From Algoriphagus kandeliae (GTDB lineage Bacteria > Bacteroidota > Bacteroidia > Cytophagales > Cyclobacteriaceae): a stretch of 64,000 nucleotides of DNA. Position numbers and translations under genes: made by a program. Location: assembly GCF_004571135.1 (NCBI RefSeq), contig NZ_SPSB01000004.1, positions 310,001 to 374,000 of the forward strand. Reading direction: 5' to 3'. The notes under the pieces are model-generated. The model was not told where the DNA came from, ran no database searches, and saw nothing but the letters and a program-made list of their open reading frames with translations. This document shows, in pieces, positions 9,182-17,998 of the stretch (the first letter of the stretch is position 1; every line of letters starts with the position of its first letter).

Positions 9182-11863
9182 TCAATTTCCTCCAATACTT
9201 TGATCTTGAAACACCTCGTGATTTTCATTCCCTCCAGATATCAAGTAGGCCATTAAATCCTTCAATTCTTCTTCATTAAGGCGATTAATAAGACCGGGAA
9301 GCATGATAGATACATCTGAATTTTTGGTAAAAGCCACGGTATTTTTTGGAATAGTACGTAAATCAGCCGGAGCAAAAGGGTTTTGAGACACGTAATAATT
9401 AGCGTCATCCTCATTGGTCAAGCGACCAACGATAGAACCTCCCTCTTTCAATTCAAAAACCGTCGCGTGATATTGTTCAGAAATCACAGCACTTGGATTG
9501 ATGGTAGCTTCCAAAATATCCTTCTTGGAAAAGCGTGTGCCTAATTGGGTTAAATCCGGTCCAATAATTCCACCCTCACCCTGCATGGTATGACAAGACT
9601 GGCAAAGCGTGGCCTGATACATGGCCTTCCCTTTGAGATAGTCCCTTCCCTGGAGATTTTCTACAACTGTTATCGCCTCTTCTACTGTCCAACTTCTTCC
9701 GGGACCTTCCGGTTGGATCCCTGTATTTGCAATATCATTTCCACTAGAAGTCAATAGTTTCCCACCTGAAAGCTCATCATATTTTTCAAAATCCTCTGGG
9801 GCTACATGTGCTAGAGCCATTTTTCGGGTTCGATCCAAAAAACCAACATAGCTTCTACCCCCTTTGTAATTGGTCAGAGCATTCTTGATCCAAGCAAAAT
9901 ATTCTTCCCGCATTTCAGGAGTCCAGCCTGTCTCAGCTCCTCCCAAGACGGTAGCAAAATAGGTCGCTTGGGCTGGTGGAACATTTGCGAGCATATTCGC
10001 TATATCCAAACCGTATTGAGGATTTCGAAAAACCAGCTCCGCCGAGGATGTAAATGTCTTTTGGTAATCAGCATCATCTTTAGCAGTCTTCAGCAATACC
10101 AAGGTCTTTTCCACCGCATCCGGTGCATTAAGATGAGTCAAAAGCACTGAAAGTGAGCGATTCAGCATGTTTTCATCAGCAGGGAAATTCGGTGAAAGAA
10201 AAGCTATCAAATCAGATTTAACGGGATTTGAAGCGTCATCAAATCGATATAAAATCACTTCAATCGTCCGAATTAAATCCTGCTTTTCTTTTTCAGAAAG
10301 CTCAGAATAATCAATGCTCATCAAAGCCTGAAGCATGGGAATAGCATCTGCATTTTGGCTATGCCGAGCCAATGCCAAAATAGCCTGGGTTTTCTTTACA
10401 GGATTTGTTTCAGCAAAGGCTTTTTCTCTCCAAGAATTCACCGGTTGATGTTCTAAGGCTATCCGGGCTGCATACTGAACAAATCGGTCAGCATGATCAA
10501 GATTTTCCCAAGCCAATTCCAGGCCGACAGGATCAGCTTGATCCACATGGAATCTTTCCAAATCACGTCGAAGTTTGGCTTCGGCGGGAAGATCATCCAT
10601 ACTCAGAGGAGAATAAGTATCCAAATCATCATCGAAATACACTCGATATAAATCCGACTCCAGTCTTCTACCGCCAGTAGCGAAATACATCGCTCCATCC
10701 GGACCAATCGTGCCATCAGTCAAAGGAAGTGGGGACCCTGAAATGAATTCCTCAGCAGTAGCCTGATAACTAGCTCCAGAAGGGTCCAAATGAATCGCAT
10801 AAATTATCCCAAAACTCCAGTCAAAGGCATAAAGCGCCTTTCTATAGTGGGCTGGGAATTTCGCATCTGTGCCAAACATGACATTAGTCGGAGAACCTTG
10901 CCCGATATTCAAAACTGCCGGGAGATTATCCGGATAATTGGGAGACCATTTTGCATTTCCTGTCCGCCAACCGAATTCAGCTCCACTTGTCACATGATTA
11001 ATCCGAGTGGGGCGATACCAAGGCATTCCAAAATCCCATTCCATATCCGAATCGTAGATAAAGAGATCCCCCACCTCATTAAAAGCGATATCAAATTCGT
11101 TTCGGAAACCGGCTGCGATTAACTCCCAGGTTTTTCCCTCGGGGTCAATTTGAGCAATCCATCCTCCAGGAGCTTTTCGGTTATTGGCATGTCCTCTTGG
11201 ATCCTTGATTAATGGAAAAAGATTATCCTCATCCCAAACTCTAGGAAGTCGATATTGATCCATCTCGGGAACATCCACATGATTTCCAGCAGAAAGCACA
11301 ATATGCTTTCCATCCGGAGACAATTTCAAAGAATGGGGTCCATGTTCACCTGGATCACCCGTGAAAGTTCGTATTTCGGTTACCGTTTCATATTGATCAT
11401 CTCCATCCAAATCCTGAATACGGTACAAGCCTGTACTTTTTGAAAAAAGATCATCCGGATTATGGTTTACCATGACATACAGACTATTGAAGGCATACAA
11501 TAATCCTTGCGCATACCCCATCCCAACCTGAGGCTCAGCCACATTTCCAACTATCAATCTTTCTACCTGTGGAGTCAAATCTTCTGAACCAATTGAAGGA
11601 ATAGTCAGTCGATAAAGGAAACCATATTGATCGGCAGTAATCATTCTGCCCTTGTCATCAAAAGTCATTGCCACCCAAGATCCCTGATCATTTTCTCCCG
11701 GACTGTAGAGGTGTTCGACTTTAAATCCATCTGGGATTTTGAGTTTATCGATTTTTGGATTTCCTGTTAATTGTCGCTCCGGGCTGGGTTTTTCACAGGA
11801 AAAAACCAGGAATAAAAAGGCTACAAAAAAGAAAGAATACAGGATTTGATTTCGGGTTATCAT
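9182..11863 (-). CDS. Cytochrome c / beta-propeller dehydrogenase-like lipoprotein
   Basis: 893 residues. The N-terminus MITRNQILYSFFFVAFLFLVFSC is a lipoprotein signal. Residues of about 40-420 form a sorbosone-dehydrogenase-like beta-propeller (GPHSLKLSPDGKHIVLSAGNH, GFRNEFDIAFNEVGDLFIYDSDMEWD). A helical, HEAT-like stretch follows at about 430-690. The C-terminus is a c-type cytochrome with CQSCH at residues 754-758 and an MLPG Met downstream as possible axial ligand. The pattern matches the putative haem-binding and membrane-bound dehydrogenase domains first described in Pirellula/Verrucomicrobium (TIGR02603/TIGR02604). Oxidation of a sugar or sugar-derived alcohol with electrons passing to the haem is inferred, not shown. 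It is divergent from a second such gene at 12053. Confidence 0.85.
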   Translation of the reverse strand: MITRNQILYSFFFVAFLFLVFSCEKPSPERQLTGNPKIDKLKIPDGFKVEHLYSPGENDQGSWVAMTFDDKGRMITADQYGFLYRLTIPSIGSEDLTPQVERLIVGNVAEPQVGMGYAQGLLYAFNSLYVMVNHNPDDLFSKSTGLYRIQDLDGDDQYETVTEIRTFTGDPGEHGPHSLKLSPDGKHIVLSAGNHVDVPEMDQYRLPRVWDEDNLFPLIKDPRGHANNRKAPGGWIAQIDPEGKTWELIAAGFRNEFDIAFNEVGDLFIYDSDMEWDFGMPWYRPTRINHVTSGAEFGWRTGNAKWSPNYPDNLPAVLNIGQGSPTNVMFGTDAKFPAHYRKALYAFDWSFGIIYAIHLDPSGASYQATAEEFISGSPLPLTDGTIGPDGAMYFATGGRRLESDLYRVYFDDDLDTYSPLSMDDLPAEAKLRRDLERFHVDQADPVGLELAWENLDHADRFVQYAARIALEHQPVNSWREKAFAETNPVKKTQAILALARHSQNADAIPMLQALMSIDYSELSEKEKQDLIRTIEVILYRFDDASNPVKSDLIAFLSPNFPADENMLNRSLSVLLTHLNAPDAVEKTLVLLKTAKDDADYQKTFTSSAELVFRNPQYGLDIANMLANVPPAQATYFATVLGGAETGWTPEMREEYFAWIKNALTNYKGGRSYVGFLDRTRKMALAHVAPEDFEKYDELSGGKLLTSSGNDIANTGIQPEGPGRSWTVEEAITVVENLQGRDYLKGKAMYQATLCQSCHTMQGEGGIIGPDLTQLGTRFSKKDILEATINPSAVISEQYHATVFELKEGGSIVGRLTNEDDANYYVSQNPFAPADLRTIPKNTVAFTKNSDVSIMLPGLINRLNEEELKDLMAYLISGGNENHEVFQDQSIGGN

Positions 11864-12052
11864 GGGCTACTAAATAGATTTCAATTTGAAATTTAAAAAA
11901 AGCAAAATAGATAAGCACCCAAATGATCTACCATTCACAAAAAAGAGGAGGAAATTTTGTTTTAAAAGACCTTGATTTCACTTCAGTTGAACCTTAGGGA
12001 AATAAAAGCGATATTTCCTATTCATTTGCCCGATCTATAGAATCCAATCCTC

Positions 12053-15000
12053 ATGATGAAACGTGCTTCTCTTGCCACCCTAATTCTTTTTATTGTCCTT
12101 CTTTCCTCCTGCCAAAAAGAAAAAAAGCTCGCCTTAAATAAAGGCAGCCGTATTGCTTTAGTTGGAGGAAACCTGGCTTCCAGAATGATGGAATTTGGCT
12201 GGTTTGAAACTGAAATGCATTTACGTTATCCTGATAGTGCGTTGTTTATTCGAAACATGGCCGACCCTGGAGATACACCGGGTTTTCGACCTCGATCTGC
12301 AACCAATGATCCATGGGCTTTCCCAGGAGCTGAGGTATTTCAGGATGAATATGCAACCTATTCCGACTCACAGGGATTTTTTGAAAAACCAGACCAATGG
12401 CTAACACGCCTTCAAATGGATATGGTGATTGGCTTTTTTGGTTTCAGTGAGTCTTTTCAGGGAATAGAAAAACTTCAAAACTTTAAAGATGAGCTAGAAG
12501 CTTGGGTAATTCATTCCAAAGCTCAAAAGTATAACGGGAAAGCTGCTCCTCAATTGGCACTGGTTTCTCCTATCGCGATGGAAAATATTTCCGATATCGT
12601 AGACGTTCCGGATGGAATCGAGCAAAATGAAATCATTCGAGCTTATACACAAGCGATTGAGGAAGTAGCCAAAAAACATGAATTGGTTTTTGTGAATGCA
12701 TTCACAGCGAGTCAGAAATGGTATGAATCTACTGTTGAACCTTTGACAATTGATGGCTCACAACTTACTGAAGAAGGATATAAAAAATTCGCTCAATTAT
12801 TGGCAGATGAACTTTTTGGAGAAGCTGATCAAAAAACTAATGGAAAACTAGAATCCGTACATCAGGCTGTAATGGAAAAAAACTGGATGTGGCACAATGA
12901 TTACAAAATCCCAAATGGCGTCCATGTTTTTGGAAGAAGGTATGATCCATTTGGCCCGGATAATTACCCCTATGAGTTGGAAAAAATCCGTCAACTCACC
13001 GCCAATCGAGATTCTGCCATTTGGGCTGCAGCTCAGGGAAAAGAATACGATTTGATAGCAGCTGATTCAAAAACCCGAGATTTACCTGAAGTTGAAACAA
13101 ATTACAACCCTCAAGCGAATGGAAGTCTGGAATACAAATACGGAGAGGATGCTTTAGCAAGTCTGAAAGTTCCGGAAGGTTACAAAATCGAACTTTTCGC
13201 CTCCGAAGAAGAATTCCCGGATTTGGCTAATCCTGTCCAACTTTCTTTCGACAATAAAGGAAGGTTGTGGGTTGCAACCATGCCAAGTTACCCTCATTAC
13301 AAACCCGGAGATCCAAAACCATTTGACAAACTCATCATTCTGGAGGACACGGACAATGATGGCAAAGCAGATAAGCAAACCATTTTTGCGGAGAACTTGC
13401 ATCTACCAGTGGGCTTTGAAATTGCCGCAGAAGGAGTTTACGTATCTCAATTACCCAACCTAGTCCTTCTTCAAGACACGGATGGAGATGATAGAGCAGA
13501 TAAAAAAACAATCCTGCTTTCAGGTTTTGATGATCACGATACTCACCATGCGATTTCTGCTTATACCACCGATGAATCAGGAGCGATTTACATGGCTGAA
13601 GGAGTCTTTTTACATACCAATGTTGAGACATCTTATGGTCCGGTACGAGCAACGAATGGGGGATTTTATCGGTATGAACCGAAGCGACACAAATTGGAGC
13701 GTGTCAACCAAGTCGCCATTCCAAACCCTTGGGGAATTGCCTTCGATGACTGGGGTCAAAATTTTTACCTCGAGACTTCCGGTCCAAACCTCAATTGGAT
13801 GCTACCGGGATCTGTTCTTCCACGCTATGGCAACTCCAATTTCAAGGGGCCAAACTTGGTAGAAAAAGACCAAATGGTCCGACCCACTTCGGGCTTAGAA
13901 TTCGTTTCCAGTCGTCACTTCCCAGATGAAGTTCAAGGGGATATTTTACTGAACAATACCATTGGTTTCTTAGGAACTAAGCAACATCGAATGATTGAAG
14001 ATTCGGTTGGTTTCAAAACAGAATTTCGTCAGGACTTGGTTAGTTCTACCGATCGGAACTTCCGTCCAGTTGATCTTGAATTTGCTCCTGATGGTTCATT
14101 ATACATCGTTGACTGGCATAACATTCTAATCGGTCACATGCAGCACAATGCCCGGGATCCGTTACGAGATCATGTACATGGCAGAATTTATCGGATTACC
14201 TATCCATCTCGGCCTTTGGTTACGCCAGCTAAAATTGATGGTGCCAGTATTCCAGAACTTTTGGAAAATCTGAAGCTTCCTGAATATCGAGCCCGCTATC
14301 GAACTCGAAGAGAATTGCGAGGACGAGACGCTTCGGAAGTTTATCAGGCTGTTGAAAAATGGATAGCTGACTTGGATCCATCCGATCCAAATTACGAACA
14401 CAACCGTTTAGAGGCACTTTGGGTGACATGGGGAATCAATCAGCTTAATCAGGACCTTTTGGAATCACTCTTGGAGTCAAAAGACCATCGTGTACGAGCC
14501 GCTGCAGTTCGAGTACTCCGATATACTGGTCATCAAGTCAAAGACCAGGCAGACTTACTTCTGAAAGCAGCTTCTGACCCACATGGCAGGGTTCGCATGG
14601 AAGTCATAGCCGCCGCATCTTGGCTACCTCAGGAAGAGGGAGTGCGAGTTTTGGCAGAGGTTGAAAAACAGCCAAAAGATGGGACTTGGATTCCACGAAC
14701 ATTGGAAACTGCCATTGCTCATATCAATGGACTTTCAGTCGAGGAGAAAAAAGAAGAAGATATCAAGTCCAGTTTGACAGGTTCTGATCGAGAGCTATTT
14801 GTCCTAGGAAAAGAAATCTATGCTAGGGAAGGATTTTGTGGAACTTGCCATCAACTGGATGGAGGCGGATTGACCGCTTCCCAATTCCCTCCACTCCGTG
14901 GCACCTCTTGGGTGACTGGTAATCAAGAACGATTAATCAAAATCGTCTTAAAGGGAATCATGGGGGAAATCGAAGTGAACGGTCGCGTATATCCGGGACA

Positions 15001-15199
15001 GGTTCCGATGACCCCTTATGAAGGCATGCTAAATGATACCGAAATCGCCGCAGTACTCACCTATGTACGTAATTCCTTTGGAAATCAGGCTTCTCCCGTT
15101 TCTCCGGATTTGGTTAGACAAGTTCGGGAAGAAGTGAAGGATAAAAAAGGATTTTGGACAGCTGATGAATTACTAAAAAAGCATCCAATGGAAAAATAG
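12053..15199 (+). CDS. SGNH-like domain fused to beta-propeller and c-type cytochrome, lipoprotein
   Basis: 1048 residues. MMKRASLATLILFIVLLSSC is a lipoprotein signal. Residues of about 30-270 look like an SGNH/GDSL-type hydrolase domain (IALVGGNLASRMMEFGWFE at the block I position, IDGSQLTEEGYKKFAQLL near its end). A canonical GDS Ser is not present, so activity is uncertain. A linker is followed by a membrane-bound-dehydrogenase-type propeller (about 380-720, VPEGYKIELFASEEEFPDLA onward), a HEAT-like helical region and a cytochrome c with CGTCH at 929-933. This is the architecture of PVC-type haem-binding CxxCH proteins. Its partner at 9182 is transcribed divergently from a 189-bp shared intergenic region. 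Substrate unknown. Confidence 0.85.
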   Translation: MMKRASLATLILFIVLLSSCQKEKKLALNKGSRIALVGGNLASRMMEFGWFETEMHLRYPDSALFIRNMADPGDTPGFRPRSATNDPWAFPGAEVFQDEYATYSDSQGFFEKPDQWLTRLQMDMVIGFFGFSESFQGIEKLQNFKDELEAWVIHSKAQKYNGKAAPQLALVSPIAMENISDIVDVPDGIEQNEIIRAYTQAIEEVAKKHELVFVNAFTASQKWYESTVEPLTIDGSQLTEEGYKKFAQLLADELFGEADQKTNGKLESVHQAVMEKNWMWHNDYKIPNGVHVFGRRYDPFGPDNYPYELEKIRQLTANRDSAIWAAAQGKEYDLIAADSKTRDLPEVETNYNPQANGSLEYKYGEDALASLKVPEGYKIELFASEEEFPDLANPVQLSFDNKGRLWVATMPSYPHYKPGDPKPFDKLIILEDTDNDGKADKQTIFAENLHLPVGFEIAAEGVYVSQLPNLVLLQDTDGDDRADKKTILLSGFDDHDTHHAISAYTTDESGAIYMAEGVFLHTNVETSYGPVRATNGGFYRYEPKRHKLERVNQVAIPNPWGIAFDDWGQNFYLETSGPNLNWMLPGSVLPRYGNSNFKGPNLVEKDQMVRPTSGLEFVSSRHFPDEVQGDILLNNTIGFLGTKQHRMIEDSVGFKTEFRQDLVSSTDRNFRPVDLEFAPDGSLYIVDWHNILIGHMQHNARDPLRDHVHGRIYRITYPSRPLVTPAKIDGASIPELLENLKLPEYRARYRTRRELRGRDASEVYQAVEKWIADLDPSDPNYEHNRLEALWVTWGINQLNQDLLESLLESKDHRVRAAAVRVLRYTGHQVKDQADLLLKAASDPHGRVRMEVIAAASWLPQEEGVRVLAEVEKQPKDGTWIPRTLETAIAHINGLSVEEKKEEDIKSSLTGSDRELFVLGKEIYAREGFCGTCHQLDGGGLTASQFPPLRGTSWVTGNQERLIKIVLKGIMGEIEVNGRVYPGQVPMTPYEGMLNDTEIAAVLTYVRNSFGNQASPVSPDLVRQVREEVKDKKGFWTADELLKKHPMEK

Positions 15200-15255
15200 G
15201 AAAAACCCTCTTGTTTCAATTTTAAACCTAATCAAATCTTTCATCAGCAGTAAAT

Positions 15256-16476
15256 ATGCTTATCCGTATTCTTTTTTTCTTGGCTTTTCTCTTCTTGATA
15301 GACTGGTATTCCTTCCAGGCTTTCAAGGCTTCATTTCCCGGTAATTTTTGGGTCAAGCTTGCATTTTGGAGCTTTTCCATTATCGTTTACCTTTTTGTCG
15401 CTTACACTTTTCTCACCTTTAGCAATAGAGGAGTTTCAAGTCCAAATTTTGGGAGAATGGCCTCTCTGCTAATTCTTTCAATAATTCCTAAACTGATTAT
15501 CCTGACCTTCTTATTTGGGGAAGATATTTTGCGGGTTTCCACAGGAGCCTTTCAATCCATTGCTGGAAGCCGAGAAGGAGACTTTTTGCCAGATCGAAGA
15601 AAATTTTTGAATCAGACAGCCTTAGCACTTGCGGCAATTCCATTTGTGGGAATCCTACATGGGGTACTGATAGGAAAATACCGCTATCGTGTAATCAGGC
15701 ATACCTTGGAATTTGATGACCTTCCCGAAGAATTCGATGGCTTCACCATCACTCAGATTTCGGACATTCATTCCGGAAGTTTTGATGATAGAAAGAAATT
15801 AGAATACGGCGTTGACTTAATCAATCAACAAGGCTCGGATGTCATTCTCTTTACCGGTGACTTGGTCAACAACCGATCTGAGGAAATGGAACCTTGGATA
15901 GAAACCTTCAAAAAGCTCCATGCTCCCTTGGGCAAATACTCCATCTTGGGAAATCATGATTATGGGGACTACATGTCTTGGCCGAGTCAGGAAGCCAAAG
16001 CAGCTAATTTGCAGCACCTGTTTCAAATTCAGGAAGAATTGGGATTCAAGCTTCTTCGCAATGAAAGCGTCCAAATCCAAAAGGGCAATTCAAGTATAGA
16101 TCTTATTGGCGTAGAGAATTGGGGAAAAGGATTTGCTCAATATGGAGACTTGGCAAAAGCAGCGGCTAATCTGACTAAGGAAAGCTTCAAAATTCTGATG
16201 AGTCATGATCCTTCTCATTTTGATGAGGAAGTAAAGTCTTTTGCACACCATATTCACCTCACATTGAGTGGACATACCCATGGAATGCAGTTTGGGATAG
16301 AGATTCCCGGCTTTATCAAGTGGAGTCCTGCATCCCTTCGATACCCAAAATGGGCTGGTTTATATGAAGAACTAGGTCGCTACCTCCACGTCAACCGAGG
16401 CTTTGGATTTTTGGCTTTTCCGGGAAGGGTTGGGATTTGGCCGGAGATTACGGTGCTGGAATTGAGGAGGAAGTAA
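15256..16476 (+). CDS. Membrane-anchored metallophosphoesterase (YkuE/YaeI-like)
   Basis: 406 residues. Three or more hydrophobic helices fill the first 100 residues, and a further hydrophobic stretch follows near 120-140. The catalytic domain then carries the complete calcineurin-like set: QISDIHSGSFDD, FTGDLVNNRSEE, LGNHDYGDYM, MSHDPSHFDEE and LSGHTHGMQFG. YkuE/YaeI-type relatives (YaeI hydrolyses UDP-2,3-diacylglucosamine in some bacteria) also follow this order, but they are smaller, so the substrate is open. It lies 56 bp after the SGNH-cytochrome gene on the same strand and may share its transcript; it converges with parE. Confidence 0.92.
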   Translation: MLIRILFFLAFLFLIDWYSFQAFKASFPGNFWVKLAFWSFSIIVYLFVAYTFLTFSNRGVSSPNFGRMASLLILSIIPKLIILTFLFGEDILRVSTGAFQSIAGSREGDFLPDRRKFLNQTALALAAIPFVGILHGVLIGKYRYRVIRHTLEFDDLPEEFDGFTITQISDIHSGSFDDRKKLEYGVDLINQQGSDVILFTGDLVNNRSEEMEPWIETFKKLHAPLGKYSILGNHDYGDYMSWPSQEAKAANLQHLFQIQEELGFKLLRNESVQIQKGNSSIDLIGVENWGKGFAQYGDLAKAAANLTKESFKILMSHDPSHFDEEVKSFAHHIHLTLSGHTHGMQFGIEIPGFIKWSPASLRYPKWAGLYEELGRYLHVNRGFGFLAFPGRVGIWPEITVLELRRK

Positions 16477-16498
16477 GGTGACATCAGGAAGTTCATTC

Positions 16499-16771
16499 TT
16501 AGGGAAACTTTTGCCTTCCAATTATCCGAATAATTTTAACCTCCTCATCCATCTTGAAAAAGATAGTATGGGAAATATGGATACAGAATCGGTATCCTTC
16601 TTTGAATTCAGAAGCCATTGGATACATTTCAGGATTTTTTGCAATCCTTTCAAATGTTTTTTCTAAAGAACTGAAATAACGTTCAGCTTGTGATTCACCA
16701 AATGTTTTCAATCCATAAAGAAAAATCTGAATTAGATCTTCCTCGGCTTGAAAGCTAAGTGAATAGCTCAT
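16499..16771 (-). CDS. parE: RelE/ParE-family toxin
   Basis: 90 residues with the compact ParE/RelE fold: MSYSLSFQAEEDLIQIFLYGLKTFG, the helical AERYFSSLEKTFERIAKNPEMYP, and the last strands YRFCIHISHTIFFKMDEEVKIIRIIGRQKF. The sequence is closest in feel to ParE (gyrase-targeting), because the helix and the GYR-F-x-x-H-I-FF pattern fit, but target choice (gyrase or ribosome) cannot be proven from sequence. Its ATG overlaps the antitoxin stop by 4 bp, the usual translational coupling in type II modules with the antitoxin gene first. Confidence 0.88.
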   Translation of the reverse strand: MSYSLSFQAEEDLIQIFLYGLKTFGESQAERYFSSLEKTFERIAKNPEMYPMASEFKEGYRFCIHISHTIFFKMDEEVKIIRIIGRQKFP

Positions 16772-17013
16772 AAAGTTTTATTTGCTCTTTTCTTTGCCTC
16801 CTCCAAAATCTCAGACATGGTTTTAGTAGAAACACCACTATCTTCTCCTTTGATCAGCTCATTTCTAAGCCAAATCAGCTCATTTTCCTTTTCTCGCTGA
16901 CGGCGGATCAAATCGTTGATCAATTCACTTTTGCTAGCATACTCATTCTCCTCTACTTTTTGTTTCAACCAGCGATCATTCGGTTCAGTTACTGTAATTG
17001 TTTGTCTAGCCAT
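16768..17013 (-). CDS. parD: ParD-like ribbon-helix-helix antitoxin
   Basis: 81 residues. The N-terminus MARQTITVTEPNDRWLKQKV followed by YASKSELINDLIRRQ is a ribbon-helix-helix DNA-binding unit, and the charged C-terminal half would wrap the toxin. It precedes and overlaps the toxin gene. The upstream perfect inverted repeat at 17026-17045, just 13 bp from the ATG, is the likely operator for autoregulation by ParD or the ParDE complex. The module sits between a metallophosphoesterase and small envelope genes, with no other mobile-element marks. Confidence 0.88.
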   Translation of the reverse strand: MARQTITVTEPNDRWLKQKVEENEYASKSELINDLIRRQREKENELIWLRNELIKGEDSGVSTKTMSEILEEAKKRANKTL

Positions 17014-17025
17014 GGTTGTGTTCTT

Positions 17026-17045
17026 TTGGTGTAAAATTACACCAA
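17026..17045 (-). promoter_or_regulatory. parDE operator, perfect 9+2+9 inverted repeat overlapping the promoter
   Basis: TTGGTGTAA and TTACACCAA are perfect complements separated by AA. Read on the minus strand the repeat contains TAATTTTA, one base from the Bacteroidota -7 consensus TAnnTTTG, so a bound ParD dimer would cover the promoter. The parD ATG lies 13 bp further on. Confidence 0.75.
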
Positions 17046-17142
17046 TTCATCTTAATGACAAAGCAGAAATGGGTTACCAATTTATTTTAAGATGATAGAA
17101 GACTCGAGATTACATATACTATGTTTTATTATTCTGGATCAC

Positions 17143-17211
17143 CTAAACAATAAACACAATCACTCCCAAAATGATAAACAATCCAAATAGTGGGGATGGG
17201 GGAGATATCAT
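17143..17211 (-). CDS. Possible 22-residue single-span membrane peptide
   Basis: An ATG at 17211 opens MISPPSPLFGLFIILGVIVFIV, ended by TAG at 17143-17145. The frame remains open upstream to a TTG at 17253 (36 residues), just before the stop of the lipocalin-like gene. A very short Pro/Ser-Pro head before one hydrophobic helix is a shape seen in many bacterial small membrane proteins. It lies between parD and the lipocalin-like gene, on the same strand. The evidence is only composition and position; chance is possible. Confidence 0.3.
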   Translation of the reverse strand: MISPPSPLFGLFIILGVIVFIV

Positions 17212-17254
17212 GTACAAAAAATTGAAAAATTCAGGTATTTGAGTGGCTTTCAAC

Positions 17255-17668
17255 TCATTTTCTTTTCAATAGATATCTTGTGTGGCCATTAGAATAGCCG
17301 AAAATTAGGGTATCCCCTAAAAAACCATAGCGATTAGTCCGAGTTCCTTCACTAGTAATCATTTCAAGGAATTGATCATCCGTGGTTTTCCATTGGAAAG
17401 TTGGAATGGCCGAATAGTCAATGGGAGCATTTACCCCAAGTCTTTTGGCATCATCTCTCAAGAACTGTGGATCAATGATCCATTTCCCATCTCTTGTGAA
17501 AGTTTCGATGTAGCTCTTTCCGTAAAACTCATCTTTGACGATTTCTCCATTTTCGTCTTTTGAAAAAAGCATCGTCCATTTCCCAACCAAGCGGGGGTCT
17601 CGCTCTGCTTTTTGAATAAATGCTGCAGTACAGACCAATAGAACTAATAAAAAATATCTCGTTTTCAT
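17255..17668 (-). CDS. Lipocalin-like exported hypothetical protein
   Basis: 137 residues. MKTRYFLLVLLVCTAAFIQKAERDP looks like a signal peptide. The mature part begins LVGKWTMLFSKDENGEI, the G-x-W signature of lipocalin-like beta-barrels, followed by alternating beta strands and the closing DTLIFGYSNGHTRYLLKR. Small barrels of this kind are common in Bacteroidota with unknown ligand. It is co-directional with the 64-residue gene 14 bp upstream. Confidence 0.6.
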   Translation of the reverse strand: MKTRYFLLVLLVCTAAFIQKAERDPRLVGKWTMLFSKDENGEIVKDEFYGKSYIETFTRDGKWIIDPQFLRDDAKRLGVNAPIDYSAIPTFQWKTTDDQFLEMITSEGTRTNRYGFLGDTLIFGYSNGHTRYLLKRK

Positions 17669-17682
17669 TGAGCCTAGGTTAG

Positions 17683-17877
17683 TTATTTCTTTTCTTTCAA
17701 TCCTACACGAAGAAGTATTCCCTGCGAAATAACCAGAAAAACCACGGCAATTGCTGTGAAATTAGGAACCTTATTCCGTCCATCCATCCAAAAACCAGAT
17801 TGCCAAAGAGATAGACCACCAATCAATAAGGCAATCAAGATCATGGAAAGATGGAAATAGAGTCGACGTTTGCTCAT
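17683..17877 (-). CDS. Small two-helix membrane protein, unknown function
   Basis: 64 residues with two hydrophobic helices (about 7-25 and 38-58) joined by SGFWMDGRNKVPN, and a Lys-rich C-terminus (LKEKK) expected in the cytoplasm. I do not recognise a family. It precedes the lipocalin-like gene on the same strand by 14 bp, so the two probably share a message. The ettA terminator just upstream separates it from ettA. Confidence 0.55.
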   Translation of the reverse strand: MSKRRLYFHLSMILIALLIGGLSLWQSGFWMDGRNKVPNFTAIAVVFLVISQGILLRVGLKEKK

Positions 17878-17914
17878 TCTGAAAAACTAATTTTAGAGTA
17901 ATAACTCAAAATCT

Positions 17915-17957
17915 TGATAAAAAAACAAAGCCTCTCGAAGATTTCTCCTCGAGAGGC
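17915..17957 (-). terminator. Rho-independent terminator after ettA
   Basis: GCCTCTCGA (17930-17938) and TCGAGAGGC (17949-17957) give a 9-bp stem. On the minus strand the stem is followed by TTTGTTTTTTT, placing termination about 40 bp past the ettA stop. Confidence 0.85.
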
Positions 17958-17964
17958 ATTATTT

Positions 17965-17986
17965 CAGCTTTCTGATTTTAGCCTTC
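17965..17986. repeat. Dispersed imperfect repeat, copy A
   Basis: The words CAGCTTTCTGATT and TTAGCCTTC recur in the same order at 29460-29487 with small insertions. This may be a low-copy dispersed intergenic repeat; two copies are too few to prove a family. Confidence 0.3.
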
Positions 17987-17998
17987 TGACTTCAAAGC

